Notes: generated by a model not told the origin, from the sequence alone. DNA of 64,000 nt from Micrococcaceae bacterium Sec5.7 (GCA_039636785.1 CP144169.1:3720001-3784000); one strand, 5' to 3'. Counted from the first letter of the stretch, positions 43,434-55,164 are shown. Made by a program: numbers and translations.

Positions 43434-44507
43434 TTAAGCCAGCGCCCGCGCCTGCTCAATCAGTTTGAGCACCTCAACCGGGCCCGCCGGGTCAACGGGG
43501 ACGGGCAGCACGGACGCAGCGCCGCCGTCGTGGATCTTTTCCCCCAGAATCCGGTAGAACTCCTGATAGGCACCGGGCTCTGTGGGAACGCGCCGGACGT
43601 CGCCCAGGACGCCCAGTTCACCATGTGCCTCGGGAAGTTCGACGCCGAACCCCGGGTCCGCGGGCAACGCGCCTGCGATCAGCTGGGCTTCCTGGGGGTC
43701 GATTCCGTGCTTGGTATAGCCCGCTCTTGTCCCGAGAACCCGGAACACCGGACCGGGCTGGGCGCACAGGACGTTCATGGTCAGGTGGCTGGTCACTGCC
43801 GGTTTGCCGCCACGGGAGGCATGGTTCAGGACCACAAAGATGTCGTCATCGGCCTTTTCCTGCTCGCGCCTCGCGGACAGTTCCGCGTGGATCACCTCTG
43901 CCGGGCCGAAGAGCCGCACCGCCATGTCCAGCAGATGAGTGCCGAGATCAAAGAAAATCCCGCCGCCGTCATCCACCGTTGCCGCTGCCTTCCAGCTCTT
44001 GGCGATGGTGGGTGACCACCGCTCCATGGCGGACTCAAACCGGATCACGTCGCCCAGCTCACCGGCGTCCATCAGCTTGCGGATGGTGAGGAAGCCGTTG
44101 TCCCAGCGCCGGTTCTGATACACGGTGAGGACCCTGCCCAGCCGCGCGGCGAGCTCGATCAGCTCCTGGCCTTCGGCGCTGCGAACCGTAAAGGGCTTGT
44201 CAACCACGACGTCGAGGCCGGCTTCCAGCGCGGCTTTCGCCAGCGGGTAATGGGTGGCGGGCGGCGTCCCCAGCACCACGAGGTCAAGGTCGGCCGCGAG
44301 CGCAAGGACGGCGTCGCCGTCGGGCACTGTCCTGGCATCCGGGTACCGCTTTGCCGCGGCGGACTGCCGGCCGGCGTCGGAGGTGGCGATGAAGTCCAAG
44401 GAAAAGCGCGGGTCCGCCGCAATCAGCGGAGCATGGAACACACTGCCGGACAGGCCGTAGCCAACGACAGCGGTGCGGATGGGTTTCTCAGGTGCGGTCC
44501 CGTTCAT
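43434..44507 (-). CDS. Gfo/Idh/MocA-family oxidoreductase
   Basis: The 357-residue NAD(P)-dependent dehydrogenase has an N-terminal Rossmann motif (VVGYGLSGSVFHAP), the catalytic lysine in VVDKPFTV, and the C-terminal alpha/beta domain containing DDGGGIFFDLGTHLLDM. It resembles the YdgJ subgroup. The sugar or polyol substrate is not predictable. It is flanked by two copies of palindrome family B and is probably transcribed alone. Confidence 0.87.
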   Translation of the reverse strand: MNGTAPEKPIRTAVVGYGLSGSVFHAPLIAADPRFSLDFIATSDAGRQSAAAKRYPDARTVPDGDAVLALAADLDLVVLGTPPATHYPLAKAALEAGLDVVVDKPFTVRSAEGQELIELAARLGRVLTVYQNRRWDNGFLTIRKLMDAGELGDVIRFESAMERWSPTIAKSWKAAATVDDGGGIFFDLGTHLLDMAVRLFGPAEVIHAELSARREQEKADDDIFVVLNHASRGGKPAVTSHLTMNVLCAQPGPVFRVLGTRAGYTKHGIDPQEAQLIAGALPADPGFGVELPEAHGELGVLGDVRRVPTEPGAYQEFYRILGEKIHDGGAASVLPVPVDPAGPVEVLKLIEQARALA

Positions 44508-44541
44508 ACGGCAACGCTACCCATCCCGTCCAGAAGATCCT

Positions 44542-44603
44542 CATCGAGTGCTCCGTAACTGCCGTTTTGGGGGCTCAAAAGGGCACTTGTGGAGCAATCG
44601 ATG
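44542..44603. repeat. Intergenic palindrome family B, copy 3 (inverted orientation)
   Basis: On the minus strand it reads like copies 1 and 2: GATTGCTCCACAAGTGCCC, TTTTG, then GGCAG-type centre and GGAGCACTCGATG. It lies 35 bp upstream of the Gfo/Idh start and 83 bp after the peptide-binding protein stop. Confidence 0.82.
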
Positions 44604-44617
44604 CCAGGAAACGGCGA

Positions 44618-44656
44618 AGGCCGGCATCTCCCGGGAAATCCACGTGATGCCGGCCT
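44618..44656 (-). terminator. Hairpin after the peptide ABC operon
   Basis: AGGCCGGCATC (44618-44628) pairs perfectly with GATGCCGGCCT (44646-44656), about 30 bp beyond the substrate-binding protein stop. It ends the minus-strand ABC operon. Confidence 0.7.
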
Positions 44657-44685
44657 CGGCCTCAAGCATTCAGGGTCAGGATCTA

Positions 44686-46392
44686 CTACTTCTTGGTACC
44701 CTTTTCCCAGCCGACGGTTGTCCAATCGGGAGTCTGGAACAGGCTGGCGCCATAATTAGCCAGGCCTTTGTGGGCGAAGTAGATCTGCGGACCGTTCATC
44801 ACTACGCCCATGGAGTAGTACTTCTCCATGTGCTTCTTCTCAACATCCATCGCAGCCTTGTTGCGCTCGGCGTTGTCTTCGATCGAGGCCAGCTTCTTGA
44901 TTTCGGCGTCCAGCCCGGCGTCACCGAGCTTGTTGTCGTTGGTCGCCGAATCGTAGTACTGCTTCACGCCGGGCGTGGCATCGGCGCCAACGGTATAGCC
45001 CGTGATGGTGACCTGGAAATCGCGGTCGCCCACGACCTTGCCGAAGTCGCCGTCGCCGCGCTGGTCAATGCCAACCTCCATGCCGGCTGCCTGAAGCTGC
45101 TTCTGCAGCGTCTGCGTCGTAGCCAGGCCCGTGGGATCATCACCGAAGTTCGTGATGGAGAACGATGCCGGGACTCCAGCCTTTTCCATGATTCCCTTGG
45201 CATTAGGGGCGTAGCCGGCATCAGCCAGGACCTTCTTAGCTGCGTCAGCGCCGGTCTCCTTGATCGGGTAGTTGTCCTGATAGTAAGGGGAGAACGGCAT
45301 CAGCATCATCGAACCGGAGCTCTCTTCCTCCCAATTGAGGCCACTGAAGCGCACCTTGCGGATTGCTTCCCGGTCCACAGCGGCGAAGACTGCCTTGCGG
45401 ATTGCAACGTCCGTCAGTGGCGCTTTCAAAGCGTTCAAGTTCAACCCGCCGGCAAAGAGACGCTGTCCTCGCCGGACCTCTGCGTCTTTGGTTCCTTCAA
45501 GCTGCTTATAGCGGGTCAGCGTACGGCCATCGGCCATATCAACTTCGCCATTCTTGAAGGCAGCAATTTCAGCGCTGCTTTCAAGCTGACGGAAGATTAC
45601 CTTTTCCAGGACCGGGGCAGGTCCCCACCACTTGTCGTTGGGAACCAACGCTACGGTCTTGGCAGCGGAATCGTACTTGTCCACCTTGAAGGGGCCAGCC
45701 ATCCACTCGGGGTGCAGTTCACCGGTAAATCCATTGTTGAAAATCTCCGGGGTGTTAACCGCCTGGGGAACGAACCCACCAAACAGGTCACTCAGCGGGT
45801 AGACCGGCTGGGTGGTGGTAACAATGACTTCCTTGTCGCTGCTGCCGGCCTTGACCGAGTCCACGAATTCGTAAGACCCGGAGCTGACGATGTCGATGTC
45901 CTTGTTTTCACCCTTGAGCATGTTCCAGGTGTTCGCCAAGGTCTTCGCATCGATGGGTGTGCCATCGTTGTAGCTGGCCTTGGGATTCAGTTTAATGGTG
46001 ATGGTCTGTTTGCCATCCTTGACCTCGCTCGTAAATTCTTCGCAGAAGTTCTTGTTCAGGGAAGCTGCCCCTTCAAAGTCCCACTTCCAGCAACCCGTGT
46101 ACCCCGCTTCATCGATCGGGTAGTGGAGCTCGGTGTTGTCCGCGTTGCTGCCGTTGCTGGAGAAACCATTGAAGTCAGGTCCGATATTTCCAAGCGGCAG
46201 GGTTACGGTGCCGCCAGTGTCGAGATCCTTGGCTTCCTTGGCGTTGACGCTGATCAGCTTACTGATGTCGCCGGAGGCATCCTGCGCCTTCTCGCTGGCA
46301 GCGGTTGTGGACGAGCCACCGCCGCCGCAAGCGGTCAGCGCGAGGGCTGCCGCAATGGCGGCCGCTCCGCCAATCCTGGTCACATTCTTCAT
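44686..46392 (-). CDS. Peptide ABC transporter substrate-binding lipoprotein (family 5)
   Basis: The 568-residue protein is a family 5 extracellular solute-binding protein. It starts with a lipoprotein signal (lipobox LTAC, lipidated C22) followed by a GGGGSS linker. The C-terminal region and the internal NDGTPIDAKTLANTWNMLKG block are typical of oligopeptide-binding proteins. It delivers peptides to the permeases encoded upstream on the same strand. It is last in the gene order permease-permease-ATPase-binding protein. Confidence 0.9.
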   Translation of the reverse strand: MKNVTRIGGAAAIAAALALTACGGGGSSTTAASEKAQDASGDISKLISVNAKEAKDLDTGGTVTLPLGNIGPDFNGFSSNGSNADNTELHYPIDEAGYTGCWKWDFEGAASLNKNFCEEFTSEVKDGKQTITIKLNPKASYNDGTPIDAKTLANTWNMLKGENKDIDIVSSGSYEFVDSVKAGSSDKEVIVTTTQPVYPLSDLFGGFVPQAVNTPEIFNNGFTGELHPEWMAGPFKVDKYDSAAKTVALVPNDKWWGPAPVLEKVIFRQLESSAEIAAFKNGEVDMADGRTLTRYKQLEGTKDAEVRRGQRLFAGGLNLNALKAPLTDVAIRKAVFAAVDREAIRKVRFSGLNWEEESSGSMMLMPFSPYYQDNYPIKETGADAAKKVLADAGYAPNAKGIMEKAGVPASFSITNFGDDPTGLATTQTLQKQLQAAGMEVGIDQRGDGDFGKVVGDRDFQVTITGYTVGADATPGVKQYYDSATNDNKLGDAGLDAEIKKLASIEDNAERNKAAMDVEKKHMEKYYSMGVVMNGPQIYFAHKGLANYGASLFQTPDWTTVGWEKGTKK

Positions 46393-46482
46393 GGTGTTCC
46401 CTTCATTGTGGTGCGAGTGGTGTTATTTGTGATGGGTCGGGACGTGATGGCTCGGGAAGTGGGGCGTCGTGAAGTGGGGCGG

Positions 46483-48668
<2,186 letters not shown>

Positions 48669-48672
<4 letters not shown>

Positions 48673-49628
48673 TTGTTTTTCTTCTTTGCCTTGCCGATGG
48701 AGCTGGAGCTGGGATCGAATGCATCGCGGAGGCCGTCATTCATCATGGCCAGGGAACCGGTGAGCAGGAACATGATCACCAAAGGAACCCAGAACATCCA
48801 AGGGAACGTGGAAACCTGCGACGTGGCCTGGCCAATCAGCACTCCGAGGCTGACGTCCGGGAGCCTGATGCCGATGCCGATGAAGGAAAAAGCCACCTCG
48901 GCGAGAATGGCGCCGGTGACGCCACGGGTGATGTCCAGGACCAGGAGCGAGCCGATGTTGGGGACAAGGTGCCGCCACACGATCCGGCGCGGCGGGACGC
49001 CCATGTACTGAGCGGCCTTGACGTAGTCGCGTTGCATGAGGGACATGGACAGTGAACGGATCAGGCGTGCCGTGCCCATCCAGCTGAAGACCAGCAGCAC
49101 GATGATCAGCAGGAACCAGCTGGGCAGGTCTTTCTTGAAGCTGTCCCCGCCGCCGCTCGTGGCCACGGCCACCACCAGCAGGGCAGGCATCATGATCAGC
49201 GCCTCAAGGACGAAGAGCATCACCTTGTCCACTTTGCCGCCGAAATAGGCCATGGTGCAGCCGTAGACGGCAGCGATCAACACCGAGATCAGGCCAACGA
49301 CCAAGCCGATCAGGATGGAGATCCGCGTGCCCTCCACCGCCATCGCGTAAAGATCGATCCCGGCTTGGGACGTTCCAAGGAGGTGTTCGCCGGACGGCGG
49401 CATGCCTACGTTGAACGGATCGATGGTCTCCTTGTCCCACGAGGTCAGGAATCCGCCGATGAAGGAGAAAACGGTCAGGGCCAGAAAGATCATCAGGCCC
49501 GCTACAGCCGTTTTGTTGCGCAGGAAGCGCCGGAAAATGATGGTGGCCTTGCCGATCACCACATCGCTGTTCTCGAGGTGCGCTTCTTCGGCGACGGCGG
49601 CCGGGTCGATGGCATTGAGGTTGGTCAT
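48669..49628 (-). CDS. Peptide ABC transporter permease, DppC/OppC type
   Basis: The 319-residue permease has the DppC N-terminal segment and the EAA loop region (AAQYMGVPPRRIVWRHLVPN) in the C-terminal half, with about five or six helices. ATG 49628 is preferred to the open frame beginning at 49790, which overlaps the other permease gene. It overlaps the ATPase start by 4 bp and lies 2 bp from the partner permease. Confidence 0.9.
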
Positions 49629-49630
49629 GG

Positions 49631-50614
49631 CTACTGCACCCTCACTCTCGGGTCGACAAGCGTGGTGGCGAAGTCCGCCAGGATGGCGCCGATCGCGAAG
49701 ATCACTGAGCCGTAGGCCAGCGTTGCCGTGGCCGCATTGACGTCCTGCAGGGCGATGGCGTCGATGCTCCAGGAACCCACGCCGTGCCACGCGAAGATCT
49801 TCTCGGCGAAGAAACCGCCCGCGAAGATCGCGGGGATGGTGAACGCGATGCTCTGGGCCACCGGGATGAAGGAGACACGCAGTGCGTGGCGTGTGATGGC
49901 CTGGTTGCGGGTGAGCCCCTTGGCCCGTGCTGTGCGGACGAAGTCGGCGTTCACGTTGTCCAGCAGATACTGGCGCTGGGCGATCTGGTACGTGCCCCAG
50001 CCGACGATGGTGATTGCAAAGGTGGGCACGGCGTAGTGCGCCAGCATGTCCAGAAACTGCGCCCAGCCCGGGTCCATGCCGGGCGTCGAAATGCCGGTGA
50101 CGAAGAAAACACGTTCACCCACGGTCTCGTTGATGTTGATGGCACCCAGCTGCACCAGGAAGTAGGCAATGGGGGCCGGCACAATATAGGCGAGGTAGCT
50201 GTAGGACGTGATCACGCGGTCCTGGAACCTGTACTGACGGGCGGCGGAGTACACCCCCAGGGCAACACCGATGATGAGGGTCAGGACAATCGAGGCAAGA
50301 AAGAGCCGGGTGGAGATCCATACGCGGTCGCCGAACTCCGCGTTGACAAAGGCTCCGTTGGGGCTGCGTCCCCAATCCCAGCGGGTGACGATGCCCGTGA
50401 GCCAGTCCACGTAGCGTTCCCACGGGCTGAGCTCCGGGTCCAGGCCCTTGAGGCGCATGGAGTTGGCCACTTGCTCTGGCGTGGGGCGGGGAATCCGCTC
50501 CTGCTCCAGCAATGCCGGCTTCAGCTGGCTGACGGCCAGGAAGTAGCCGGCCGTGGTGGTGAGAAAGATCATGAAGACATACGTGATGCCACGTTTTGCA
50601 AGATATCGGAACAC
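49631..50614 (-). CDS. Peptide ABC transporter permease, DppB/OppB type
   Basis: The 327-residue permease opens the operon. It has a first transmembrane helix at the N-terminus, a large external loop (ERIPRPTPEQV to WDWGRSP) and the EAA motif region RTARAKGLTRNQAITRHALR before the last helices, as in DppB. Together with DppC, the fused ATPase and the binding lipoprotein it forms one dipeptide/oligopeptide importer. Confidence 0.9.
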   Translation of the reverse strand: MFRYLAKRGITYVFMIFLTTTAGYFLAVSQLKPALLEQERIPRPTPEQVANSMRLKGLDPELSPWERYVDWLTGIVTRWDWGRSPNGAFVNAEFGDRVWISTRLFLASIVLTLIIGVALGVYSAARQYRFQDRVITSYSYLAYIVPAPIAYFLVQLGAININETVGERVFFVTGISTPGMDPGWAQFLDMLAHYAVPTFAITIVGWGTYQIAQRQYLLDNVNADFVRTARAKGLTRNQAITRHALRVSFIPVAQSIAFTIPAIFAGGFFAEKIFAWHGVGSWSIDAIALQDVNAATATLAYGSVIFAIGAILADFATTLVDPRVRVQ

Positions 50615-50977
50615 GGAGCCGCTACTTCTGGATCGCCGGTGCCTGCTGCGAGCTGGATACCGCTGGCGGAGCCTGGAGCGCGCTCCCCGGCGCGGCTGAC
50701 GTTACAACATTCACAAGATCGATCCTTCCGTCTTCCCCCGTCTGGCAGGGGTTCCGCCGCCACTCCGGGATCAATGCCAGCGGATGGCTGGCCTCCCGCT
50801 GCCTTTGGAGCCTCGTCCTTGTGGACTATGTTGCGGGTCACATTCCAGAGGAAACTACCACATGCAACGTGCCATCCATGAGGGTGGAAGGTGGAAAAAC
50901 GCGTGTCCAGTATCAGATCGTTATGAATAATTCAGTTGAATTGATTTGACTGGAACAGCCATAAAGATTGGGGTAGG
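50615..50977. promoter_or_regulatory. Upstream region of the peptide ABC operon
   Basis: The 363-bp interval lies upstream of the first permease gene and at the 3' end of the convergent-side TetR gene. It contains AATTCA-GT-TGAATT (50929-50942), a perfect 14-bp palindrome in an AT-rich stretch, a candidate operator or promoter site. I see no supported gene; small open frames here lack ribosome sites. Confidence 0.45.
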
Positions 50978-51595
50978 CTACGCGCCCCGCACCACCCGTG
51001 TGACAAGTTCCCGCCACGATTCCGACAGACGCTCCGGCGCCACTCCCTGCACGCGGACAGCATGCAAAAGCCGCTCCGGATCCAAGGTGGCGCTCAGCGA
51101 CATTGCCATCAGCCAGGGGTCAGCGTCCAGGCCGGCGGACCGCAGGAGATGCTCGATGTGGCGGTGCCACAGCACGGCTGCGGGGACTTCGAACCGGTTG
51201 TGCGCCGAGGTGTCGGCAGCCCTCACCAGATCGCCGAACTCGAGCAGATACTCAATCCTTCCCGCACCAAAGGCGATGAGCCGTTCGAGTGGAGGTGCTC
51301 CCGGACCAAGGGGCGGCGGGCCGAACATAAAGCGGCCTTGGAAGTGCGCTTCGGCGTCACTGAGGAGGGTCATCATCAGACCCGCACGGCTGCCGAAGCG
51401 CCGGAAGACCGTGCCCTTGCCCACACCCGCCCGCTCAGCCAGCCTGTCCATGGTGAGCCCGTCCGCTCCGCACTCGTCGATCAGCTCCCGCGCGGCCTTG
51501 AGCAGCAGCTCGCGGTTCCGGGCGGCATCGCTGCGTTCCGGACCGGCGCCGAACTGGGATCCGGAGCGGATGGGGATCAGGCTCACAGGAAACAT
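50978..51595 (-). CDS. TetR-family regulator, divergent from FMN reductase
   Basis: The 205-residue regulator has the TetR fold with recognition region DGLTMDRLAERAGVGKGTVFRRFGSRAGLM and a helical C-terminal domain. ATG 51595 is chosen over upstream frames because those run into the divergent control region. It faces the FMN reductase gene with an operator-like palindrome between them, so it probably represses that gene. Confidence 0.85.
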   Translation of the reverse strand: MFPVSLIPIRSGSQFGAGPERSDAARNRELLLKAARELIDECGADGLTMDRLAERAGVGKGTVFRRFGSRAGLMMTLLSDAEAHFQGRFMFGPPPLGPGAPPLERLIAFGAGRIEYLLEFGDLVRAADTSAHNRFEVPAAVLWHRHIEHLLRSAGLDADPWLMAMSLSATLDPERLLHAVRVQGVAPERLSESWRELVTRVVRGA

Positions 51596-51617
51596 TCTAG
51601 TCCCCGGGAATATTATC

Positions 51618-51631
51618 CGGACCATAGTCCG
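51618..51631. promoter_or_regulatory. Candidate TetR operator
   Basis: CGGAC-CATA-GTCCG is a perfect 5-4-5 palindrome between the two divergent starts, 23 bp from the TetR start. It resembles operators of TetR regulators next to reductase genes. Confidence 0.6.
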
Positions 51632-51713
51632 TTTAGTCTCAGTGAAGGCTCCCAACAGCCTCACTTACCAGCCGGCAGGCGGACCAGTCCGCGGCCATAC
51701 ACAAGGAGTTCAC

Positions 51714-52280
51714 ATGACCAAGAGCACCGTACTTGCCCTGGTGGGCAGCCTGCGCGCCGATTCCCACAACCAGAAGCTCGCCGAGGCCATTCAGCTGAAT
51801 GCACCGGAGCAGGTGGACGTGGTCATCCACGAGAGCCTGGGCAACATCCCGTTCTACAACGAGGACATCGACGTCGAAGGCCAGGTCCCCGCCGCGGCCG
51901 CTGCATTGCGCGCAGCCGCCAACGATGCCGACACCCTGCTGCTGGTCACCCCGGAGCACAACGGGACCGTTCCCGCCTCGCTGAAGAACGCCATCGACTG
52001 GCTGTCCCGCCCGTTCGGCGCGGGAGCCCTCAGCGGCAAGCCCACCGCCGTCGTCGGAACCGCCTTTGGCCAGTTCGGCGGAGTCTGGGCGCAGGACGAA
52101 GCCCGCAAGGCTGTTGGCATCGCCGGCGCCCAGGTCCTCGAGGACGTCAAGCTGGCCGTCCCGGGCTCCATGATCCGCTTCGCCGAACTTCACCCGAAGG
52201 ACGACGCCGAGGTGGTTGAGCAGATCAAGGGCGTCTTCGACGCGCTGTCCGCAGCAAAGACGGCCGACGCCGCAGCCTAG
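51714..52280 (+). CDS. NADPH-dependent FMN reductase
   Basis: The 188-residue flavodoxin-like reductase has the phosphate-binding GSLRADSHNQKLA near the N-terminus and the flavin-loop segment PEHNGTVPASLKNAIDWLSRP. It would reduce FMN, quinones or azo/chromate compounds with NADPH. ATG 51714 has AAGGAG at a normal distance. A long upstream frame beginning at 50946 overlaps the TetR gene and is rejected. A strong terminator follows. Confidence 0.92.
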   Translation: MTKSTVLALVGSLRADSHNQKLAEAIQLNAPEQVDVVIHESLGNIPFYNEDIDVEGQVPAAAAALRAAANDADTLLLVTPEHNGTVPASLKNAIDWLSRPFGAGALSGKPTAVVGTAFGQFGGVWAQDEARKAVGIAGAQVLEDVKLAVPGSMIRFAELHPKDDAEVVEQIKGVFDALSAAKTADAAA

Positions 52281-52326
52281 TTCCGGTTGTTGTCGCACCG
52301 AATGCGTGACTGACTGAAGCAACGAA

Positions 52327-52366
52327 ATGCCCCGCGAACCTGACTGGTTGCGCGGGGCATTTTTGT
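52327..52366 (+). terminator. Rho-independent terminator after FMN reductase
   Basis: ATGCCCCGCG (52327-52336) pairs with CGCGGGGCAT (52351-52360) across a 14-base loop and is followed by TTTTGTT. This is the clearest intrinsic terminator in the window. Confidence 0.92.
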
Positions 52367-52518
52367 TGCGGAGACCCTTGCGTCTACCTGCAATTAACGC
52401 TGAAGCGCACCGTAACCAAGTCTTGTCCGAACCGACACCGCACCGGCATTTCTAACTGCCGGCGGCGGCCGTAACGTTGATTTACGGGGCGTACCGGGGC
52501 AGGAAGTGCGGGGCAGTC

Positions 52519-53349
52519 ATGAGGGCTCGGCGAGGTGGCAAGGCAAGGGCGACGGCGGCTGCCGCCGTGTGTCTGATGCTTCCCCTCTGGCTGGGGTCGT
52601 GTGCCGCCGGCCTTGGAATCCCGTCCGGCGCAGCAGCCAACGGGGGCGTACCGGCCGCGCCTGCCCCCGCGCCGCAGCCGGCGCCGGTTGCCAGCCCGCC
52701 GGTGGACAATGCGCCGATGAACAATGCGCCCGTGAACAGTGCGCCGCCGGCCGTGGTGTCGCCTGGTGGAGCGACACGTGCCGCTCCCGGCTCACCCGCG
52801 TCCGGAGCCGGTTCGGGCTCCGGCGCAGCACCGGCCGCAGAGCCAGCAGCGGAGCCGTCAGGTTCGCCCGCAGCCACCCCCGCCTCCGGCGCGTCGAGCG
52901 CACCTCAAGCGCCACCGCCCGCACGCAGCGCGGCAGCCGTGACACCCGGCACCGCGGTCTACTACGTTGCCTTGGACGACGGCGGCGGCAGCGGTGTGCG
53001 CTTCGGCTGCAATGACAGCCTGGTGGCCGTCCACAGCACTGGACGAGCCACCGGCGAGCCGTTGCAGATGGCCCTGCAGAGGCTCCTGGGCGGCGGCACC
53101 GATCCCGAAGCCCAAGCCGCCGGACTCTACAACGCCCTGGCAGGCTCGACCCTGAAGTTCGTGTCCGGGTACTTCAACGGCACTACGGTGGTGGTGAATC
53201 TGACCGGCGCCGTGCAACCCGGTGGGGTCTGCGACATCCCCAGGATGGAGGCCCAGCTCACCCAGACCGCTGTCACGGCCGTGGGTGCCGTCCGGGCTGA
53301 AATCTACATCGATGGCGTCAGGCTGGCAGAAGTTCTGAGCCTGCGCTAG
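52519..53349 (+). CDS. GerMN-domain lipoprotein
   Basis: The 276-residue protein has a lipobox LGSC (lipidated C28), then an Ala/Pro/Gly-rich, probably disordered stretch to residue 145, then a GerMN-like domain (TAVYYVALDDGGG, later MALQRLLGGGTDPEA). GerMN domains occur in germination and cell-wall proteins, and in actinobacterial lipoproteins of unknown role. The ATG at 52519 is preferred to an upstream in-frame start. It follows the terminator by 150 bp. Confidence 0.8.
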   Translation: MRARRGGKARATAAAAVCLMLPLWLGSCAAGLGIPSGAAANGGVPAAPAPAPQPAPVASPPVDNAPMNNAPVNSAPPAVVSPGGATRAAPGSPASGAGSGSGAAPAAEPAAEPSGSPAATPASGASSAPQAPPPARSAAAVTPGTAVYYVALDDGGGSGVRFGCNDSLVAVHSTGRATGEPLQMALQRLLGGGTDPEAQAAGLYNALAGSTLKFVSGYFNGTTVVVNLTGAVQPGGVCDIPRMEAQLTQTAVTAVGAVRAEIYIDGVRLAEVLSLR

Positions 53350-53566
53350 GGGCAAGTCAACATGACGTTGTGAACGCGTTGTCAAAGGTGACCGGCCCTT
53401 GATGCCGACGGCCCGGGACCGATTGTGCAATACCGCAGACGGGAGTAGCGTGAGCGCATGTCGACGGCAGGGGTTGCCCTGTCAGGAACTGGCGGGGCCG
53501 GCACATCGCAGTGGCTATGCGATTTCAGGCGTGGAGCCTTGTCCGGGTGCAAGCGGGAGGGCCACG

Positions 53567-53992
53567 ATGACGACCGAGGAAAACAAGGCGCTTGTCCTGC
53601 GCTTCTACGCGGAAATCGATGCCGGCAATATCGATGCGATGGATGAGCTTGTCGCGGAAGACTATGTCGATCACAATCCGCCGTTTCCGGGCCTCCCGGC
53701 CGGGCGGGAGGGCCTTAAGCAGGCATTTCGGATCTTCTGGACTGCCACCCCGGGACGACATGAGATCGATGCCCAGTTAGCCGAGGACGACAAGGTAGTG
53801 ACCAGGCTGACAGCAACCGGCCGCCATGAGGGGGACCTGCCTGGTCCTCTGCCCGCAACGGGCACGGAGCTGCGCGAGACGGCGGTGGCGATCCATCGCA
53901 TCGCCAACGGAAGAATCGCCGAGCACTGGTCGAACAGGGATGACCTCGGTCTGATGCACCAGCTGGGCGTCGTATCGCTGCCGGGAGATTGA
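53567..53992 (+). CDS. SnoaL-like ester cyclase family protein
   Basis: The 141-residue protein is an NTF2-like small-ligand protein: RFYAEIDAGNIDAMDELVAEDYVDHNPPFPGLPAGREGLK is the characteristic N-terminal block, and ETAVAIHRIANGRIAEHWSNRDDLGLMHQLG the end. SnoaL-like proteins cyclise polyketides, but most homologues outside clusters have unknown roles. ATG 53567 follows GGGAGG. Confidence 0.82.
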   Translation: MTTEENKALVLRFYAEIDAGNIDAMDELVAEDYVDHNPPFPGLPAGREGLKQAFRIFWTATPGRHEIDAQLAEDDKVVTRLTATGRHEGDLPGPLPATGTELRETAVAIHRIANGRIAEHWSNRDDLGLMHQLGVVSLPGD

Positions 53993-54187
53993 CCGTGCGA
54001 GTTCGCCTCACCGATGTTTCCGCCAGGAGTTCAGGCCTGGGCCAAGGCCGGCTGTTCGTTGGGGATGGTCGCAGTATGAGCACGTTTCGACTGTTGCAGT
54101 CGATACGTTCTGAGGTCTGACCCTAAGGTATGACGGATCCGTCTTGTGATCCTCGGTGTTGAAATACACCGAGCCGTCAGGGGTCGG
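53993..54187. other. 195-bp interval with two small palindromes
   Basis: No gene is supported. CGACTG-TTG-CAGTCG (54088-54102) and CTCGGTGT-n6-ACACCGAG (54152-54173) are perfect small hairpins, likely 3' ends of the converging SnoaL and PEP-mutase-family genes. Confidence 0.5.
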
Positions 54188-55054
54188 CTACGCCTTCCGG
54201 CCCGCGTGCCCGCGGGCAAACAGCGCATCCATTTCGGCGTGGCTTCGCGCCCCCGCCAGCTCGGACCAGTTCCCGTCGCCCAGCACTTCAGCGGCCACCC
54301 TGGACACCGTTGCATAAGCCGCCTTCGCGGTATTGCCGCCGATGCTGATCCGCCGCACACCGGCGTCGTGCAGCTCCCCGACGGACGGCGCCCCCACTCC
54401 CGCGAGCGCGTTCAGCGGAGCGTCTATTCGCCGGGAAAGCTCGTGGAGGACATGCAGATCCGTCACCCCCGGCACAAAGATGCCGCTTGCTCCCGCCGCC
54501 AGATAGGCTTCAGCCCGGAGCAGGGTCTCCTCAAAGGCGGTGTCCGGATAGTTTCCGGACAGGTAAGTGTCAGTCCGCGCGTTGATGAAGAGCCCGAAGC
54601 CGGCCTCCGCCGCCGTCTGCCGGATCAGGCGGATGCGGCGCGACTGTTCATCGGCTGCGGTGAGGGGCAGCTCGCCGGAGTCCTCAAAATTCACCCCGAC
54701 GGCGCCGGCGTCGAGTACCGCAAGGATCGTTTCCTTGAGCTGCCGCCCATCGAAGGTTCCGCCGCTGCCCGCGTAACCTGTTTCGATATCTGCCGTGACC
54801 GGCAAATCCGTGGCGGCCACGATCCTTCCCAGGGCATCCATGGCCAGCTCCCGGGGAAGCCGGTTGCCGTCAGGAAAGCCCAGGCTCCAGGACATGGCGG
54901 AACTGGATGTGGCCACGGCACTCGCCCCCGCCTCCTGTACCAGCCGCGCGGACGCGGCATCCCACGCGTTGACCAGGACAAGCGGCGCAACATCCGCCGA
55001 ATGGAGTGCCTGGAATGCCGTTGCTTTGGGTTCGAGGTGCGCGAGCGTCGTCAT
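54188..55054 (-). CDS. Isocitrate lyase/PEP mutase-family protein
   Basis: The 288-residue TIM-barrel lyase has the metal-binding TADIETGYAGSG and the catalytic segment GVNFEDSGE, with INARTDTY in the next strand. Members include 2-methylisocitrate lyase, oxaloacetase and phosphonomutase; this one resembles the large 'PEP mutase family' of unassigned lyases. It probably cleaves a carbon-carbon bond next to a carboxylate. It diverges from the aminotransferase. Confidence 0.87.
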   Translation of the reverse strand: MTTLAHLEPKATAFQALHSADVAPLVLVNAWDAASARLVQEAGASAVATSSSAMSWSLGFPDGNRLPRELAMDALGRIVAATDLPVTADIETGYAGSGGTFDGRQLKETILAVLDAGAVGVNFEDSGELPLTAADEQSRRIRLIRQTAAEAGFGLFINARTDTYLSGNYPDTAFEETLLRAEAYLAAGASGIFVPGVTDLHVLHELSRRIDAPLNALAGVGAPSVGELHDAGVRRISIGGNTAKAAYATVSRVAAEVLGDGNWSELAGARSHAEMDALFARGHAGRKA

Positions 55055-55127
55055 GGATCCATTCCAGACCCTGTCACGTCCAAGGTAAAGCGATTTCCGG
55101 CATCATTCGAAAATTTGTCAACAACTG

Positions 55128-55156
55128 TTGTCTAATTGGCAACCGCGGACTGTATC
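55128..55156 (+). promoter_or_regulatory. Promoter with possible leaderless start
   Basis: TTGTCT (55128-55133), 17 bp, then TGTATC (55151-55156) match sigma-70-type -35/-10 boxes. The expected transcription start falls at about 55163-55165, on the GTG start codon itself. Upstream, TTGT-CA-ACAA (55115-55124) is a possible FadR/GntR-type site. Confidence 0.5.
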
Positions 55157-55164
55157 CTTGGACT

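Noticed and set aside
50946..51713. Long N-terminal extension of FMN reductase
   Set aside because: It covers the divergent TetR gene; ATG 51714 has AAGGAG and the flavodoxin-like fold begins there.
53993..54187. Insertion-sequence remnant
   Set aside because: Small palindromes are present, but no transposase fragment or target-site duplication can be recognised.
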